Source: Fictibacillus sp. BK138
GTDB lineage: Bacteria; Bacillota; Bacilli; Bacillales; Fictibacillaceae
Assembly: GCF_004216955.1 (NCBI RefSeq)
Contig: NZ_SGXL01000001.1
Span: 3,230,061-3,294,060, forward strand
Direction of reading: 5' to 3'
DNA: 64,000 nucleotides
A model generated the notes under the pieces. It saw nothing but the letters and a program-made list of their open reading frames with translations. It was not told the DNA's origin and did not search any database. Positions within the stretch are counted from its first letter, which is position 1, and each line of letters starts with the position of its first letter. The position numbers were made by a program, and so were the translations under genes. This document shows positions 1 to 9,217 of this stretch, one piece after another.

Positions 1-1
1 A

Positions 2-1348
2 CTGACCGCTGCTTCCCTTCTAAAAGCTGCCGGTCATGATGTTCAAATCCTTGAATCTTCACATCGTGTCGGAGGCCGGGTCTATACGATTCGAGCTCCC
101 TTTTCACATGGTCATTATTTTGAAGCTGGAGCCATGCGTATTCCTGAAACCCATAAACTTGTTTTGGCATACATTAAAAAGTTCAACTTGCCTACAAATG
201 AATTTATCAACAGCAACCCTCATGACATCATCTATGTGAATGGTGTTCGGACTAATCAGAGCATGTACGAAAAAAATCCAGAAATCCTTCGTTTTCCTGT
301 AGCTGAAACTGAAAAAGGGAAAACCGCTGAGCAGCTTATGCAATACGCTGTGCAGCCCTTAATTGATTTTATAGAAAAAGACCCTGATAAACACTGGCCG
401 ATCGTCATTCAAAACTTTCAGCATTACTCTTTAGACAACTTTTTAAGACACAACCCTTTCCGAAGGTCTTTATCTCCTGGTGCAATCGACAAGATTAAAG
501 TTCTACTATCCCTCGAAGGACTTCCTGAACTTTCTTTTCTCGAAGTCCTCCGAGATATCCTGATTATTTTTATAAAACCAGATCTGAAATATATAGAAAT
601 TACAGGCGGAAACGATTTGCTTCCGCGAGCTTTTCTTAGGGAACTGCGACACCATATTTATTTTGGACAAAAGCTAGTTCGGATTGTAAACGATCAGAAT
701 AAAGTCATTTTATACACCGAAAGCCCTCAAACCTTGCATCGCTACAAGTTTGAAGCGGATCGAATCATCATCACAATCCCGTTTTCTGTACTCAATTTTG
801 TGCACATTGAGCCTTTCAACGCTCTTTCTTATCACAAAAGAAAAGCGATCAGAGAGCTTCATTATGTTCCTTCAACTAAAATAGGAATTGAATTCAAACA
901 CCGCTTCTGGGAAAAAAACGGTTTAACAGGAGGCAAATCCGTTACGGACTTTTCATCACGTTTCACATATTACCCTAACAAGAACAAACAAGGCCTTTCA
1001 TCAGGGATCGTTTTAGGAAGTTATACATGGGAGGACGATACAGTACCATGGAGAAGTGCTACGAACGAGATGAGGGTCAAAGAGACTCTTCACTTTTTGT
1101 CACATTTTCATGGTAAGCAGGTCTTTCATCATTTTGTTACGGGGCATGCCCACAGCTGGTCATTCGATCCTAACGCAGGAGGCTGCTTTGCTTTGTTTAA
1201 GCCTTATCAGGAAAGCGAACTATACGATGCGATTAAAGCTCCGGAAGACAGGCTTCATTTTGCTGGTGAACATACTACACTGAAACATGGTTGGATCGAA
1301 GGTGCTGTTGAGTCAGGAATCAGGGTCGCACATGAAATTAACCGCTGA
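2..1348 (+). CDS. flavin monoamine oxidase family protein (5' end outside window)
   Basis: This is an FAD-dependent amine oxidase that oxidises primary or secondary amines or amino acids. The reading frame is open from base 2, so the start and the GxGxxG dinucleotide-binding loop lie before the window. The second strand of the Rossmann fold with RVGGRV is visible at in-window residues 22-27. Near the C-terminus the HFAGEHT motif followed by GWIEGAVESG is the usual FAD-contacting end of this family. The middle is the less conserved substrate domain, so the substrate cannot be named. It ends at a TGA and is followed by a hairpin terminator. The family call is firm; YobN-like L-amino acid oxidase activity is only a possibility. 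Confidence 0.85.
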   Translation: MTAASLLKAAGHDVQILESSHRVGGRVYTIRAPFSHGHYFEAGAMRIPETHKLVLAYIKKFNLPTNEFINSNPHDIIYVNGVRTNQSMYEKNPEILRFPVAETEKGKTAEQLMQYAVQPLIDFIEKDPDKHWPIVIQNFQHYSLDNFLRHNPFRRSLSPGAIDKIKVLLSLEGLPELSFLEVLRDILIIFIKPDLKYIEITGGNDLLPRAFLRELRHHIYFGQKLVRIVNDQNKVILYTESPQTLHRYKFEADRIIITIPFSVLNFVHIEPFNALSYHKRKAIRELHYVPSTKIGIEFKHRFWEKNGLTGGKSVTDFSSRFTYYPNKNKQGLSSGIVLGSYTWEDDTVPWRSATNEMRVKETLHFLSHFHGKQVFHHFVTGHAHSWSFDPNAGGCFALFKPYQESELYDAIKAPEDRLHFAGEHTTLKHGWIEGAVESGIRVAHEINR

Positions 1349-1357
1349 GCATAAGGA

Positions 1358-1386
1358 AACAGCACGCAAATGAAGTGCTGTTTTTT
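1358..1386. terminator. bidirectional terminator between amine oxidase and DinB genes
   Basis: AACAGCAC and GTGCTGTT form a stem followed by a T run on the plus strand. The convergent DinB gene ends just to the right, so the hairpin can serve both genes. Confidence 0.75.
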
Positions 1387-1400
1387 AAACGTTTGTTTAA
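1385..1400. repeat. TTAAAC-N4-GTTTAA palindrome abutting a stop codon
   Basis: The 16-mer TTAAACGTTTGTTTAA lies directly between the terminator hairpin and the stop codon of the minus-strand DinB gene. Similar 16-mers occupy the same position behind four other minus-strand genes or gene remnants in this window. Confidence 0.6.
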
Positions 1401-1919
1401 TCAGATTTTCAAATATCGTTCATGAATAATGTTTCGATGGTGAAGTTCATGACCAGCCATGATGGTAATCAATGCTTGAGCTGTAACTTCACTATTATTT
1501 GCAGTTCCCCTGCGTGAAAGGGATTCGTCACTCAAGCTTTTGATGAGATGAATGGTTGACTGACGGACACAGGCGAAATGGTCCATAAGATCTTTCAGCG
1601 ATTGGTTATCAAAATCAGCCTTTGCTACATATTCATTCTCATCATAGCCAGGAAGGGATGCTTTTTCTCCTCTTGCAATGGAAAGAAGTCTGTAACTCAT
1701 AATTCTCTCCGTGTCAGTCATATGTCCAATGACTTCTTTTATACTCCACTTCCCCGCTGCATATCTGTATTCACTTTGAAGTTCAGTTAGTGTGCTGAGC
1801 AGTGCGACAGTTTCTTTCATTTGGTCCCTTAAAATCTGGATGATATCACCTTCAGGAACTAATTTTACATAAGAAGCATAATAATCCGCATATTCGTAGG
1901 TTGATGGTATTTTGTCCAT
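1401..1919 (-). CDS. DinB family protein
   Basis: This is a four-helix DinB/YfiT-type protein of 172 residues. The family contains metal-dependent thiol transferases, some of which use bacillithiol. The expected three-histidine metal site is present: H66 in GHMTDTER, and H157 with H160/H161 in GHELHH. I place the start at the ATG at 1919 because GAGGTG lies four bases upstream. The upstream in-frame ATG at 1931 overlaps that ribosome binding site. The gene is monocistronic and convergent with the amine oxidase. The thiol cofactor and substrate are unknown. Confidence 0.8.
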   Translation of the reverse strand: MDKIPSTYEYADYYASYVKLVPEGDIIQILRDQMKETVALLSTLTELQSEYRYAAGKWSIKEVIGHMTDTERIMSYRLLSIARGEKASLPGYDENEYVAKADFDNQSLKDLMDHFACVRQSTIHLIKSLSDESLSRRGTANNSEVTAQALITIMAGHELHHRNIIHERYLKI

Positions 1920-2145
1920 GTTACACCTCATTTTTTAGTTGTTTTTTACTGCAAACTGATATGTTTTATTTCGTTCTATATCTCCTTTTCTCCTCTTCAT
2001 TACACAAAAATGTATTTTTCTCCTAATTCTATGAAATCCCGAGAAAAACTGCGAATTTAAGAGAAAACCATCAAAATATACGCTTTCATTTCATTACCCA
2101 ACAAGTACTTAACGTGATATAATCGAACGCGTTGACATCGGCCCC

Positions 2146-2168
2146 GACTTTCATGAGAGTTGAAAGTC
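2146..2168. promoter_or_regulatory. inverted repeat in the leader of the SulP gene
   Basis: GACTTTCA and TGAAAGTC form a perfect 8-bp inverted repeat with a 7-base spacer, 36 bases before the TTG start. There is no T run on either strand, so it is not a terminator. It could be an operator or a 5' UTR stem. A TATAAT lies at 2118-2123 just upstream, but its -35 is poor. Confidence 0.4.
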
Positions 2169-2203
2169 AAAAAACAGTTTTCATTTAAAAGAGAGAGGTG
2201 TAG

Positions 2204-3679
2204 TTGTTGAATTTACAGACAATTAAACAGGAGTGGTTTGGAAACATTCGCGGGGATATCCTTGCTGGATTAGTTGTTGGCCTTGCTCTAATCCCAGAAG
2301 CGATCGCTTTTTCAATCATTGCAGGTGTTGATCCGATGGTTGGGTTATATGCCTCATTTTGTATTGCAGTTGTAATTGCTTTTCTAGGCGGCAGACCAGG
2401 AATGATTTCTGCTGCAACTGGAGCAATGGCTTTAGTCATGGTGACACTTGTAGCTGATCATGGACTTCAATATTTATTAGCTGCAACGGTATTAACAGGT
2501 ATCATCCAAGTACTTATTGGAGTTCTAAAACTCGGTAAGTATATGAAGTTTATCCCTCGCTCTGTAATGGTGGGATTTGTTAACGCATTGGCGATTTTAA
2601 TTTTCACTGCCCAGCTTCCACATTTCGTAGGAGAATCATGGGTCATGTATGCAATGGTTGCGGGCGCTCTTGCAATCATTTACTTGTTCCCTAGAATTAC
2701 GAAAGCAGTTCCATCACCATTAATTGCAATTATCGTTATTACAATTATCGCCGTAATGTCCGGTTCTTCTGTTCGAACAGTAGGAGATATGGGTGAACTA
2801 ACGCAGGCACTGCCAATGTTCTTAATTCCCGATATCCCATTAACATTTGAAACACTGCAGATTATTTTTCCTTATTCATTTGCGTTAGCTCTTGTCGGAT
2901 TATTGGAGTCTCTGCTAACAGCTCAAATCGTAGATGATATGACTGATACAGAGAGTGATAAGAATAAAGAAGCGCGTGGTCAAGGAATCGCTAATATTGT
3001 TACTGGATTTTTCGGTGGTATGGCTGGATGTGCGATGATCGGCCAATCCGTTATTAACGTTAAATCTGGCGGCCGTGGACGCCTCTCTACTTTTGTAGCA
3101 GGTGCCTTCTTGATGATTCTTATCATACTACTGAATGACTTGCTTTCTATGATTCCAATGGCAGCGTTAGTTGGAGTTATGATCATGGTTTCGATCGGGA
3201 CATTTGATTGGTCTTCACTCACGAAACTGCATGTTATGCCCAAGACAGATGCTGCAGTTATGATTGTAACCGTGGTGACAGTTGTATTGACCCATGATTT
3301 ATCAAAAGGTGTACTGGCAGGCGTCATTTTAAGTGCATTATTCTTTGCAGCTAAGATCTCAAAAGTTGAAATCCAATCACATATGGATGATGCTTTAAAC
3401 AAAAAAACGTATATGGTTAAAGGACAACTGTTCTTTGCATCCGTAACAGATTTCGTTTCTCATTTTGATTTCTCAGAAGATGTAAAGTCTGTAGTCATTG
3501 ACTTGTCACAGTCTCACCTGTGGGATGATTCAGCAGTCGGGGCAATTGACAAGGTAGTTATGAAATATCGCCAAAATCATGTAAATGTTGAACTTGCAGG
3601 ACTAAATGAAGACAGTTCAATTCTTGTTAACAAGCTGGCGGTTCATGATAAAGCGAATGCTAACATTTCAACTCATTAA
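2204..3679 (+). CDS. SulP family anion transporter with STAS domain
   Basis: This membrane transporter of the SLC26/SulP family is 491 residues long. The first 380 or so residues are hydrophobic helices. They include the signature near the N-terminus ([20 protein letters not shown]) and [16 protein letters not shown] cytoplasmic STAS domain occupies roughly residues 395-491 with the loop DDSAVGAID. Family members move sulfate, bicarbonate or other anions with sodium or protons, and the sequence does not decide the substrate. Translation starts at TTG 2204 (or TTG 2207) behind AGAGAGGTG. It is followed by a hairpin terminator and appears to be a single-gene unit. Confidence 0.88.
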   Translation: MLNLQTIKQEWFGNIRGDILAGLVVGLALIPEAIAFSIIAGVDPMVGLYASFCIAVVIAFLGGRPGMISAATGAMALVMVTLVADHGLQYLLAATVLTGIIQVLIGVLKLGKYMKFIPRSVMVGFVNALAILIFTAQLPHFVGESWVMYAMVAGALAIIYLFPRITKAVPSPLIAIIVITIIAVMSGSSVRTVGDMGELTQALPMFLIPDIPLTFETLQIIFPYSFALALVGLLESLLTAQIVDDMTDTESDKNKEARGQGIANIVTGFFGGMAGCAMIGQSVINVKSGGRGRLSTFVAGAFLMILIILLNDLLSMIPMAALVGVMIMVSIGTFDWSSLTKLHVMPKTDAAVMIVTVVTVVLTHDLSKGVLAGVILSALFFAAKISKVEIQSHMDDALNKKTYMVKGQLFFASVTDFVSHFDFSEDVKSVVIDLSQSHLWDDSAVGAIDKVVMKYRQNHVNVELAGLNEDSSILVNKLAVHDKANANISTH

Positions 3680-3696
3680 ATATTTGTTCGTAAGAA

Positions 3697-3727
3697 GGGT
3701 ACACTCTTAATTGTGTGCTCTTTTTTC
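3697..3727 (+). terminator. terminator of the SulP gene
   Basis: GGGTACAC pairs with GTGTGCTC (two G-U pairs) around an 8-base loop and is followed by a run of six T. Confidence 0.7.
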
Positions 3728-3864
3728 TTTGGCTGATTCTGCATCCTTTTCTCCCTCAGGAGTCTTGTACACTGGATTTTCCTGATGAAAATTTTGTGCA
3801 AAATAACAAATGAAGTGAAATCAAATAAAAATGGCAGGTTACTCATTGTAATTGTTAGAATATT

Positions 3865-3893
3865 TTGATTTCAATGAAATACTCCCTTATAAT
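3865..3893 (+). promoter_or_regulatory. SigA-type promoter of the 49-residue membrane protein
   Basis: TTGATT at 3865-3870 and TATAAT at 3888-3893 are 17 bases apart. The start codon of the small gene lies 43 bases downstream. Confidence 0.65.
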
Positions 3894-3936
3894 ATAGGTA
3901 TGAAAGCGATTTCAACAGGAAAGGAAGCGAAGTATC

Positions 3937-4086
3937 ATGTTTATCCATGAAACCGGTCTCCGAAAAAAAGCCTTTGATGAGCTATTCAGTCCTCAAGTTG
4001 ATACAGCTGAGGAAAACAATCTTGTTCATAATTACAGCTTAGCCTTTATCGGCATTATAGTGATGGTATTAAGCAAACTTATTTAA
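3937..4086 (+). CDS. small membrane protein, unknown function
   Basis: This 49-residue reading frame has a good SigA-type promoter, an AAAGGAAG ribosome binding site ten bases upstream, and a strong terminator just behind it. The first 30 residues are polar and charged, with MFIHETGLRKK at the start. Residues about 34-49 form one hydrophobic segment (AFIGIIVMVLSKL). The signals on both sides argue for a real expressed gene. I do not recognise the family, and no partner is suggested by the neighbours. Confidence 0.6.
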   Translation: MFIHETGLRKKAFDELFSPQVDTAEENNLVHNYSLAFIGIIVMVLSKLI

Positions 4087-4087
4087 G

Positions 4088-4119
4088 AAAGAGCTAACCA
4101 ATAATTTGGTTAGCTCTTT
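4088..4119. terminator. bidirectional terminator
   Basis: A 13-bp perfect stem (AAAGAGCTAACCA / TGGTTAGCTCTTT) sits between the small membrane gene and the convergent anti-sigma-like gene. Confidence 0.85.
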
Positions 4120-4121
4120 GT

Positions 4122-5231
4122 TTATTGAATCGGCATAAATGCAACGTTCCATATGCCATCTTCATCCTTTATCATTTTAAAGCCAGATTTAGCATCTGCA
4201 TCCTTACTTGCTTCATACTCAATATATCCACCATAGTCTCCGTCTGGAATAAAGCTGCCTGTATCTATATTATTGAAAGTTATTAGAGTTTGCATGATTG
4301 TGCCCCGATCGGTCTCTGGAATTTTTTCATCCTCTTCCTTCGTCCATTGAACATATCCTTCTCGATCCGTAAGCAGTGCATATACTGCATCATACCTTTT
4401 ATCTAATTGAGCTTGAACATATAGCTTTGCAATGGATATCGGATTTACATCTTTAAGGTGTTTCTCATCTAAGTCTTGCAGGAATTTTTGATAAATAATT
4501 TCTTCCTCCGATGTTAATGTAAATCTGATCACTTCTGAGTTAGAGTCAGGGTATATTTTCTCAATCCCACGACCGTTCATTCCTTTCGACACCATGAGGA
4601 CAGAGTCCCCTTCTGCAAAATTAATGGTCGTCCACAGTACCTCGGATTGATCAGAAAATCCGATATAGAACTGAACTCCAATCTCTCTATTATGAATACT
4701 TTCTACAGCAATTTCGTGTGATATTTTGAGCTGATCTGCTGGATCGCTAACTAAGAAATTATATCCTATTTGTTTAACAGAGCCGCTTTCACTATCTGAG
4801 TTATCGATTTCTTTATACTCATTTCCTAAGATAGCAATCACTTCTTTTTCCGTCATGCCCATCACAATATTGCTTTGAAGAAAGTTTACTTTATCCGATA
4901 TTTCTTTATCACTGTATTTAGGGAGGGTTTTTACGGGATCTTCTTTTTTCACAGGATCTTTTTTAACAACCGTTTTTTCTTTATGTAGATCTGCAGGCTG
5001 ACTTTTCTCGCCTGCATCAGTGAAGTTTAAGACTAGAAAAACGATTAAAGCACAAAGAGATACCAATGTAATCGAACTAATGACTTTTGGAAAATACATC
5101 TGCTTCTTATTTTCTGCACTTGAATATCTGACTTGATTCATGATTTTTCTTTTTTCTTGTTCTGTGAAGACCTTATCTTCGTTCAAATAATTCTCAAAGT
5201 CGTCTTTCATTTCTTTAAGCATTTTATCCAA
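4122..5231 (-). CDS. probable membrane anti-sigma factor / extracytoplasmic regulator
   Basis: This is a single-pass membrane protein of about 369 residues. An acidic cytoplasmic N-terminus of about 45 residues is followed by one transmembrane helix (VISSITLVSLCALIVFLVL) and a large extracytoplasmic part. It directly follows and overlaps the ECF sigma gene, which is the classic position of an anti-sigma factor. I prefer the TTG at 5231, six bases behind GGAGGGG, giving an 8-base overlap with the sigma gene. ATG 5222 and an upstream start at 5252 are alternatives. No named anti-sigma domain is obvious, so the role is inferred from topology and position. Confidence 0.6.
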   Translation of the reverse strand: MDKMLKEMKDDFENYLNEDKVFTEQEKRKIMNQVRYSSAENKKQMYFPKVISSITLVSLCALIVFLVLNFTDAGEKSQPADLHKEKTVVKKDPVKKEDPVKTLPKYSDKEISDKVNFLQSNIVMGMTEKEVIAILGNEYKEIDNSDSESGSVKQIGYNFLVSDPADQLKISHEIAVESIHNREIGVQFYIGFSDQSEVLWTTINFAEGDSVLMVSKGMNGRGIEKIYPDSNSEVIRFTLTSEEEIIYQKFLQDLDEKHLKDVNPISIAKLYVQAQLDKRYDAVYALLTDREGYVQWTKEEDEKIPETDRGTIMQTLITFNNIDTGSFIPDGDYGGYIEYEASKDADAKSGFKMIKDEDGIWNVAFMPIQ

Positions 5232-5775
5232 TGTAATCCCCTCCTTCCCCATCCATTTTGGTTTCCAGGTTTTTCTTCGCTCTTCTCAGACGGGATTTAA
5301 CAGTGTTTAGATTGCTGTCTAATGCTACAGCAATTTCTTCTAATGAAAACTCTTTAAAATAATATAAGATAATGACTTCTCTGTACTTAATCGGCAGCTG
5401 GAGAATCAGTTTGCTTATTTGTTCTTTTTGTTCGGATTCAAGATATTCTTCTTCTGGGGACAAACTGTTTGATTTTTGATAAAACGTGTTGGTTAATAAG
5501 GTTTTCGTGTAATGCCAGCTTCGTACATAATCTTTGCATTTATTTATCGCGATTCGGTAAATCCACGTTTTAATCGTTGATTGTTCCCGAAAATCATTCA
5601 AATGATTAAAAGCACTTATGAAAATCTCTTGAGTGATATCTTCAGCCTGCTGCCAGTTCTTTGTGTACGTATACGCTAATCTTTTGATTTCTTCACCGTA
5701 TTCATCCATAAGGTCACTTAATTGATCAATTTCACTTTTTGGATACTCTTTTACGACCGTATTGCCCTTTACCAC
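5224..5775 (-). CDS. ECF-type RNA polymerase sigma factor
   Basis: This sigma-70 family protein of 183 residues has region 2 at about 25-95 (AYTYTKNWQQAEDITQEIF, then TWIYRIAINKCKDYVRS). Region 4 lies at about 125-175, with the helix-turn-helix around LEEIAVALDSNLNTVKSRL. It would direct transcription of an envelope-stress or similar regulon. The start is GTG 5775 with GGGAGGG eight bases upstream; the nearby ATG 5779 is out of frame. The following gene is translationally coupled and is the likely anti-sigma factor. Family certain, regulon unknown. Confidence 0.88.
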   Translation of the reverse strand: MVKGNTVVKEYPKSEIDQLSDLMDEYGEEIKRLAYTYTKNWQQAEDITQEIFISAFNHLNDFREQSTIKTWIYRIAINKCKDYVRSWHYTKTLLTNTFYQKSNSLSPEEEYLESEQKEQISKLILQLPIKYREVIILYYFKEFSLEEIAVALDSNLNTVKSRLRRAKKNLETKMDGEGGDYIG

Positions 5776-5971
5776 ATATGTCGCCCTCCCAAGTATTAAT
5801 CGTTTGTTAGACGGTGACCCATTACAAAAAGTTGCATAACATATGAATTTATTTCCATTTTATTTTATCTTAATTTTGTTATCCCTTGGGACTCATTAAA
5901 TGAAATTGCCTCACAATCACATAAAAATAAGCGATCATCACATAATTTAACAACATTTTACAAAAGCACAT

Positions 5972-6010
5972 AAAAAAAAGAGCTGACTTTTCATCATCTA
6001 AAGTCAGCTT
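5972..6010 (-). terminator. terminator of the LysM-GH18 gene
   Basis: AGCTGACTTT and AAAGTCAGCT form a 10-bp stem. On the minus strand it is followed by eight T, just past the stop codon at 6027. Confidence 0.85.
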
Positions 6011-6026
6011 CGAAATAATCTTTCCT

Positions 6027-7526
6027 CTATTTTAATATGTTCCAAATATCTGCTGAGGCTCCCCCAACATACCAGGCGGCAGTACCCCTCAAGTGATACT
6101 TCTCCACAAGATCATAGCGAAGTTTCAAGGAATCCTTATCCTCGACCCAGATCTGATGTTTTTCGCCGTTTTCCATAAATTCCACATAATTTTGCGATGT
6201 CTTCTCATCCCACATTTTCTTAAGCCCTTTTTCCTGAATAAGCTTTTCTGTTTCAAGTATCGTTCTGTCGATACTTCTTACTTGGCCATTAACATTTGTG
6301 ACCCATTCACGTGTATAGAACGGTACTCCCAGTACGATTTTATGAGCAGGAACTTCCTTCATCAAAAGCTCGATTCCTTCTCGTGTCCAAGGAATAGACG
6401 CAACAGAACCCGCCTTTGGACTGCTTGCCCAATGTTCGTCATATGCCATCATAACAATAAAATCAGCAACTTTTCCCAGACCTGCTCTATCCAAACTGCC
6501 GGACCAGAACGGATCTGCATTCTCCCTGCTCACATCAACGGAAACGACAATATCGTGTGGTTGAAGTGCCGTTTTAAGTTCGCGAATAAATACCACATAA
6601 TCTTGTTTATTCTTAGGATCAATATTTTCAAAATCCACATTAATTCCCTGGCTCTTCGTATGAAGCAAAGACTTTTTTATCAACTCAATCACTTTATGGC
6701 GTCTATCAGAATCCGAGAGCATGTAGTCTGTCAGTTGCGGATCGAACCTATTGCCAAAGAGTGGCCACACTTGTTTTCCCGCTTCGGCAGCTGCATTGGC
6801 ATAGCTCTTATCTGCATTTATGCTGATTAATTCTGTTTTGCTTAAGGTATACCATCTTGGTGAGACTACATCTAATCCATCTATCTTCAGCTGCTTTTTA
6901 TAAGAATCATCTGTTCCGTTATACTTCCAGCCTAGATTGAAACGATTTACTTCCTCTATATCAACATTCGATTTAGGAATCCACCCTGTCTTACCTCCAC
7001 CTTCTAAAAGCTGTACCTTGTAAAAGCCTGATGGAACCTTCAGCTCTTGTCCAGTTTCAAGGAAAATAGCCTTTAAACCATTTTGTTTTATAAGGGTATC
7101 TGCGGAAACCTGATATAGTCTTGCAATCTTCCATAATGAATCTTTTATGTTAATCCGGTGTGTCAACGTCTCTTGTGGAACCACAAGCTGCTGCCCGATA
7201 TATAGCCGTGTACCTAGTAAATTGTTTGTAGTTTGAAGCTCACTCACGGTAATTCCATATTGCTTTGCTATGAGATAAAACGTATCTCCCCTCTTAACAG
7301 TATGTACTTGAGCTGAAGCAGAAGCTTCCTTTTGTGTAAGGATCGGATATTCTTCACCCTTTACAAGATTCGTTACAATATTTGAATTTAATTTCGGCAT
7401 TTCATAAATAGATGCTTGATCCGATGAAACGGATCCCACTTTTAAGGTATCTTCCGCATATGAAGTTTTAGCATCATTAAACGATAAAATAAAACCAATC
7501 ATTAAAACAAAAACAAAATTTTTCAC
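6027..7526 (-). CDS. LysM domain GH18 hydrolase, SleL/YaaH-like spore cortex enzyme
   Basis: This is a secreted peptidoglycan hydrolase of 499 residues. It has a signal peptide (about 1-24, cleavage near SYA-ED), then a short SH3-like segment that recurs around LLEGGGKTGWIPKS. Two LysM domains follow (about 74-117 beginning HTVKRGDTFYLIAKQYG, and 121-165 beginning THRINIKDSLWKIARLY). The C-terminal 290 residues are a glycoside hydrolase 18 barrel with the acid/base motif in INVDFENID. Such proteins act as N-acetylglucosaminidases on spore cortex fragments during germination. The start ATG has GGAGGG upstream. It is a single-gene unit. Confidence 0.85.
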   Translation of the reverse strand: MKNFVFVLMIGFILSFNDAKTSYAEDTLKVGSVSSDQASIYEMPKLNSNIVTNLVKGEEYPILTQKEASASAQVHTVKRGDTFYLIAKQYGITVSELQTTNNLLGTRLYIGQQLVVPQETLTHRINIKDSLWKIARLYQVSADTLIKQNGLKAIFLETGQELKVPSGFYKVQLLEGGGKTGWIPKSNVDIEEVNRFNLGWKYNGTDDSYKKQLKIDGLDVVSPRWYTLSKTELISINADKSYANAAAEAGKQVWPLFGNRFDPQLTDYMLSDSDRRHKVIELIKKSLLHTKSQGINVDFENIDPKNKQDYVVFIRELKTALQPHDIVVSVDVSRENADPFWSGSLDRAGLGKVADFIVMMAYDEHWASSPKAGSVASIPWTREGIELLMKEVPAHKIVLGVPFYTREWVTNVNGQVRSIDRTILETEKLIQEKGLKKMWDEKTSQNYVEFMENGEKHQIWVEDKDSLKLRYDLVEKYHLRGTAAWYVGGASADIWNILK

Positions 7527-7812
7527 AGTTCCCTCCAGGTGAATCTATTTATCTACCATTTAGATTACCTTCTGAACGAGTGGAACTGAACAGGTACATT
7601 GTGGAAAAGGGGTATGTTCCCTCCGCTCCTGACTATAAAAAATCATACCTTCCTGACCATATATAGTCACATGACTAACAACTTCCAACTAGACGATATG
7701 ACCATTTTTCCTTTTATAGTCTAGTATACAGGCGTCAGTGATTGTTTTTCATATAATGTAGGACAAGTATTTACTTTTTGATTATAAAAGAAAGAAGGGA
7801 CGAAGAACGTCA

Positions 7813-9174
7813 ATGAATCTTCACATCATGATTTCCGTTTTCGTCTTCCTTATGACTATGTTAGTTATATTTTGGAGACCAAAAGGCATCAACGAGGCTT
7901 GGCCAGCCGCAATTGGAGCCTGTATCATACTGATTGCAGGCATAGTGACTCAAGCCGATGTACTTGAAATCCTTCATAAGATTGGCGGAGCATCGATCAC
8001 CATCATCTCAACCATCGTTATGGCAGTTATTCTTGAAAGCTTTGGTTTTTTTCACTGGTCTGCATCCCGTCTTGCCAGTCTCTCTAAAGGATCCGGATAC
8101 CGCCTATATTGGTACATCCAGATGTTATGTTTTCTAATGACCCTTTTGTTTAATAATGATGGAAGTATTTTAATAACCACTCCGATACTGATTCTGCTTC
8201 TCAAAAATTTCAGGTTAAAACCGCACCATCAAATCCCCTACCTATTGACTGGGGCTCTTACTGCAACAGCATCCAGCACGCCGATCGGAGTAAGCAACAT
8301 TGTAAATCTCATCTCATTAAAAATAGTCGATATGACCCTCTATATGTATACAGCGATGATGATTGTGCCAGCTACACTAGGCTTACTCTTCATGTCTTCC
8401 CTGATGTATGTTCTAGTGAAAAAAAGGCTTCCAAAAAAACTTCCGCATTTGACATATGATATAGAACAGTCCTTTTTCACCAAGAAGTTCCATCCTCTTA
8501 AAGGAACGGTAACTGTTGAAACAAAACGCCAGCGAACAAAGTTCATGTTAAAGATCTTATTTTTTGTTCTATTGATCAGGTGCTCAATCTTCATAGCCTC
8601 ATTCTTGTCTATCCCCATCGAACTTATCGCAGTACTTGGTTCAGTTGTCTTGTTAATATGGAGATGGTACTACCTCAGAACAAACCCTCTGGATATTTTA
8701 AAGAAAACCCCTTGGCACATCCTTATCTTTGCTTTTTCAATGTATGTAATCATCTACGGGCTTCATAATACAGGACTTACTGATCTGCTTCTGAAAATTT
8801 GCGTGCCGATCGTTGACCAAGGCATGTTTCAGGCAACATTTTTAATGGGCGGTCTGGTTACCATTCTTTCAAATCTATTTAACAACCATCCTGCCCTGCT
8901 GATAGGAACAATAACTTTGACAGAGATGAACCTTGATCCTATCACGTTAAAAACAATGTATCTGGCGAGTATTGCAGGCAGTGACATCGGTGCACTATTA
9001 CTGCCGATCGGGACCCTGGCATCATTAATATGGCTGCATCTTTTGAAGCAGAACAAAATTAAAATAAAATGGAAAGACTATCTGCGGATATCGTTAATAG
9101 CGGTGCCTCTCACTTTAGCAGTAACCTTATTATTGCTTTATACATGGGTCCATTTCATTTTTATATTAAGTTGA
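7813..9174 (+). CDS. ArsB/NhaD family membrane transporter
   Basis: This is a polytopic inner-membrane protein of 453 residues, clearly homologous to the ArsB encoded at 35433. Shared segments include the N-terminal WRPKGINEAWPAAIGA, the FNNDGSILITTPI loop, and GSDIGALLLPIGTLASLIWLH near the C-terminus. ArsB proteins extrude arsenite or antimonite. This copy has no arsR, arsC or arsI neighbour and carries an extra basic loop (about residues 200-250), so its ion could differ. GGGACGAAG upstream of the ATG acts as a weak ribosome binding site. The next gene follows after 43 bases. Confidence 0.8.
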   Translation: MNLHIMISVFVFLMTMLVIFWRPKGINEAWPAAIGACIILIAGIVTQADVLEILHKIGGASITIISTIVMAVILESFGFFHWSASRLASLSKGSGYRLYWYIQMLCFLMTLLFNNDGSILITTPILILLLKNFRLKPHHQIPYLLTGALTATASSTPIGVSNIVNLISLKIVDMTLYMYTAMMIVPATLGLLFMSSLMYVLVKKRLPKKLPHLTYDIEQSFFTKKFHPLKGTVTVETKRQRTKFMLKILFFVLLIRCSIFIASFLSIPIELIAVLGSVVLLIWRWYYLRTNPLDILKKTPWHILIFAFSMYVIIYGLHNTGLTDLLLKICVPIVDQGMFQATFLMGGLVTILSNLFNNHPALLIGTITLTEMNLDPITLKTMYLASIAGSDIGALLLPIGTLASLIWLHLLKQNKIKIKWKDYLRISLIAVPLTLAVTLLLLYTWVHFIFILS

Positions 9175-9217
9175 CCGTCTGGGAAAACGTATGAATATTT
9201 ATAGGAGTCGATTGTAA

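Noticed and set aside
2132-2160. TTGACA at 2132 as the SulP promoter -35
   Set aside because: No acceptable -10 lies 16-18 bases downstream.
6093-6830. 245-codon plus-strand frame inside the GH18 gene
   Set aside because: It is antisense to a well-supported gene; its product is Cys/His-rich without domains and it has no ribosome binding site.
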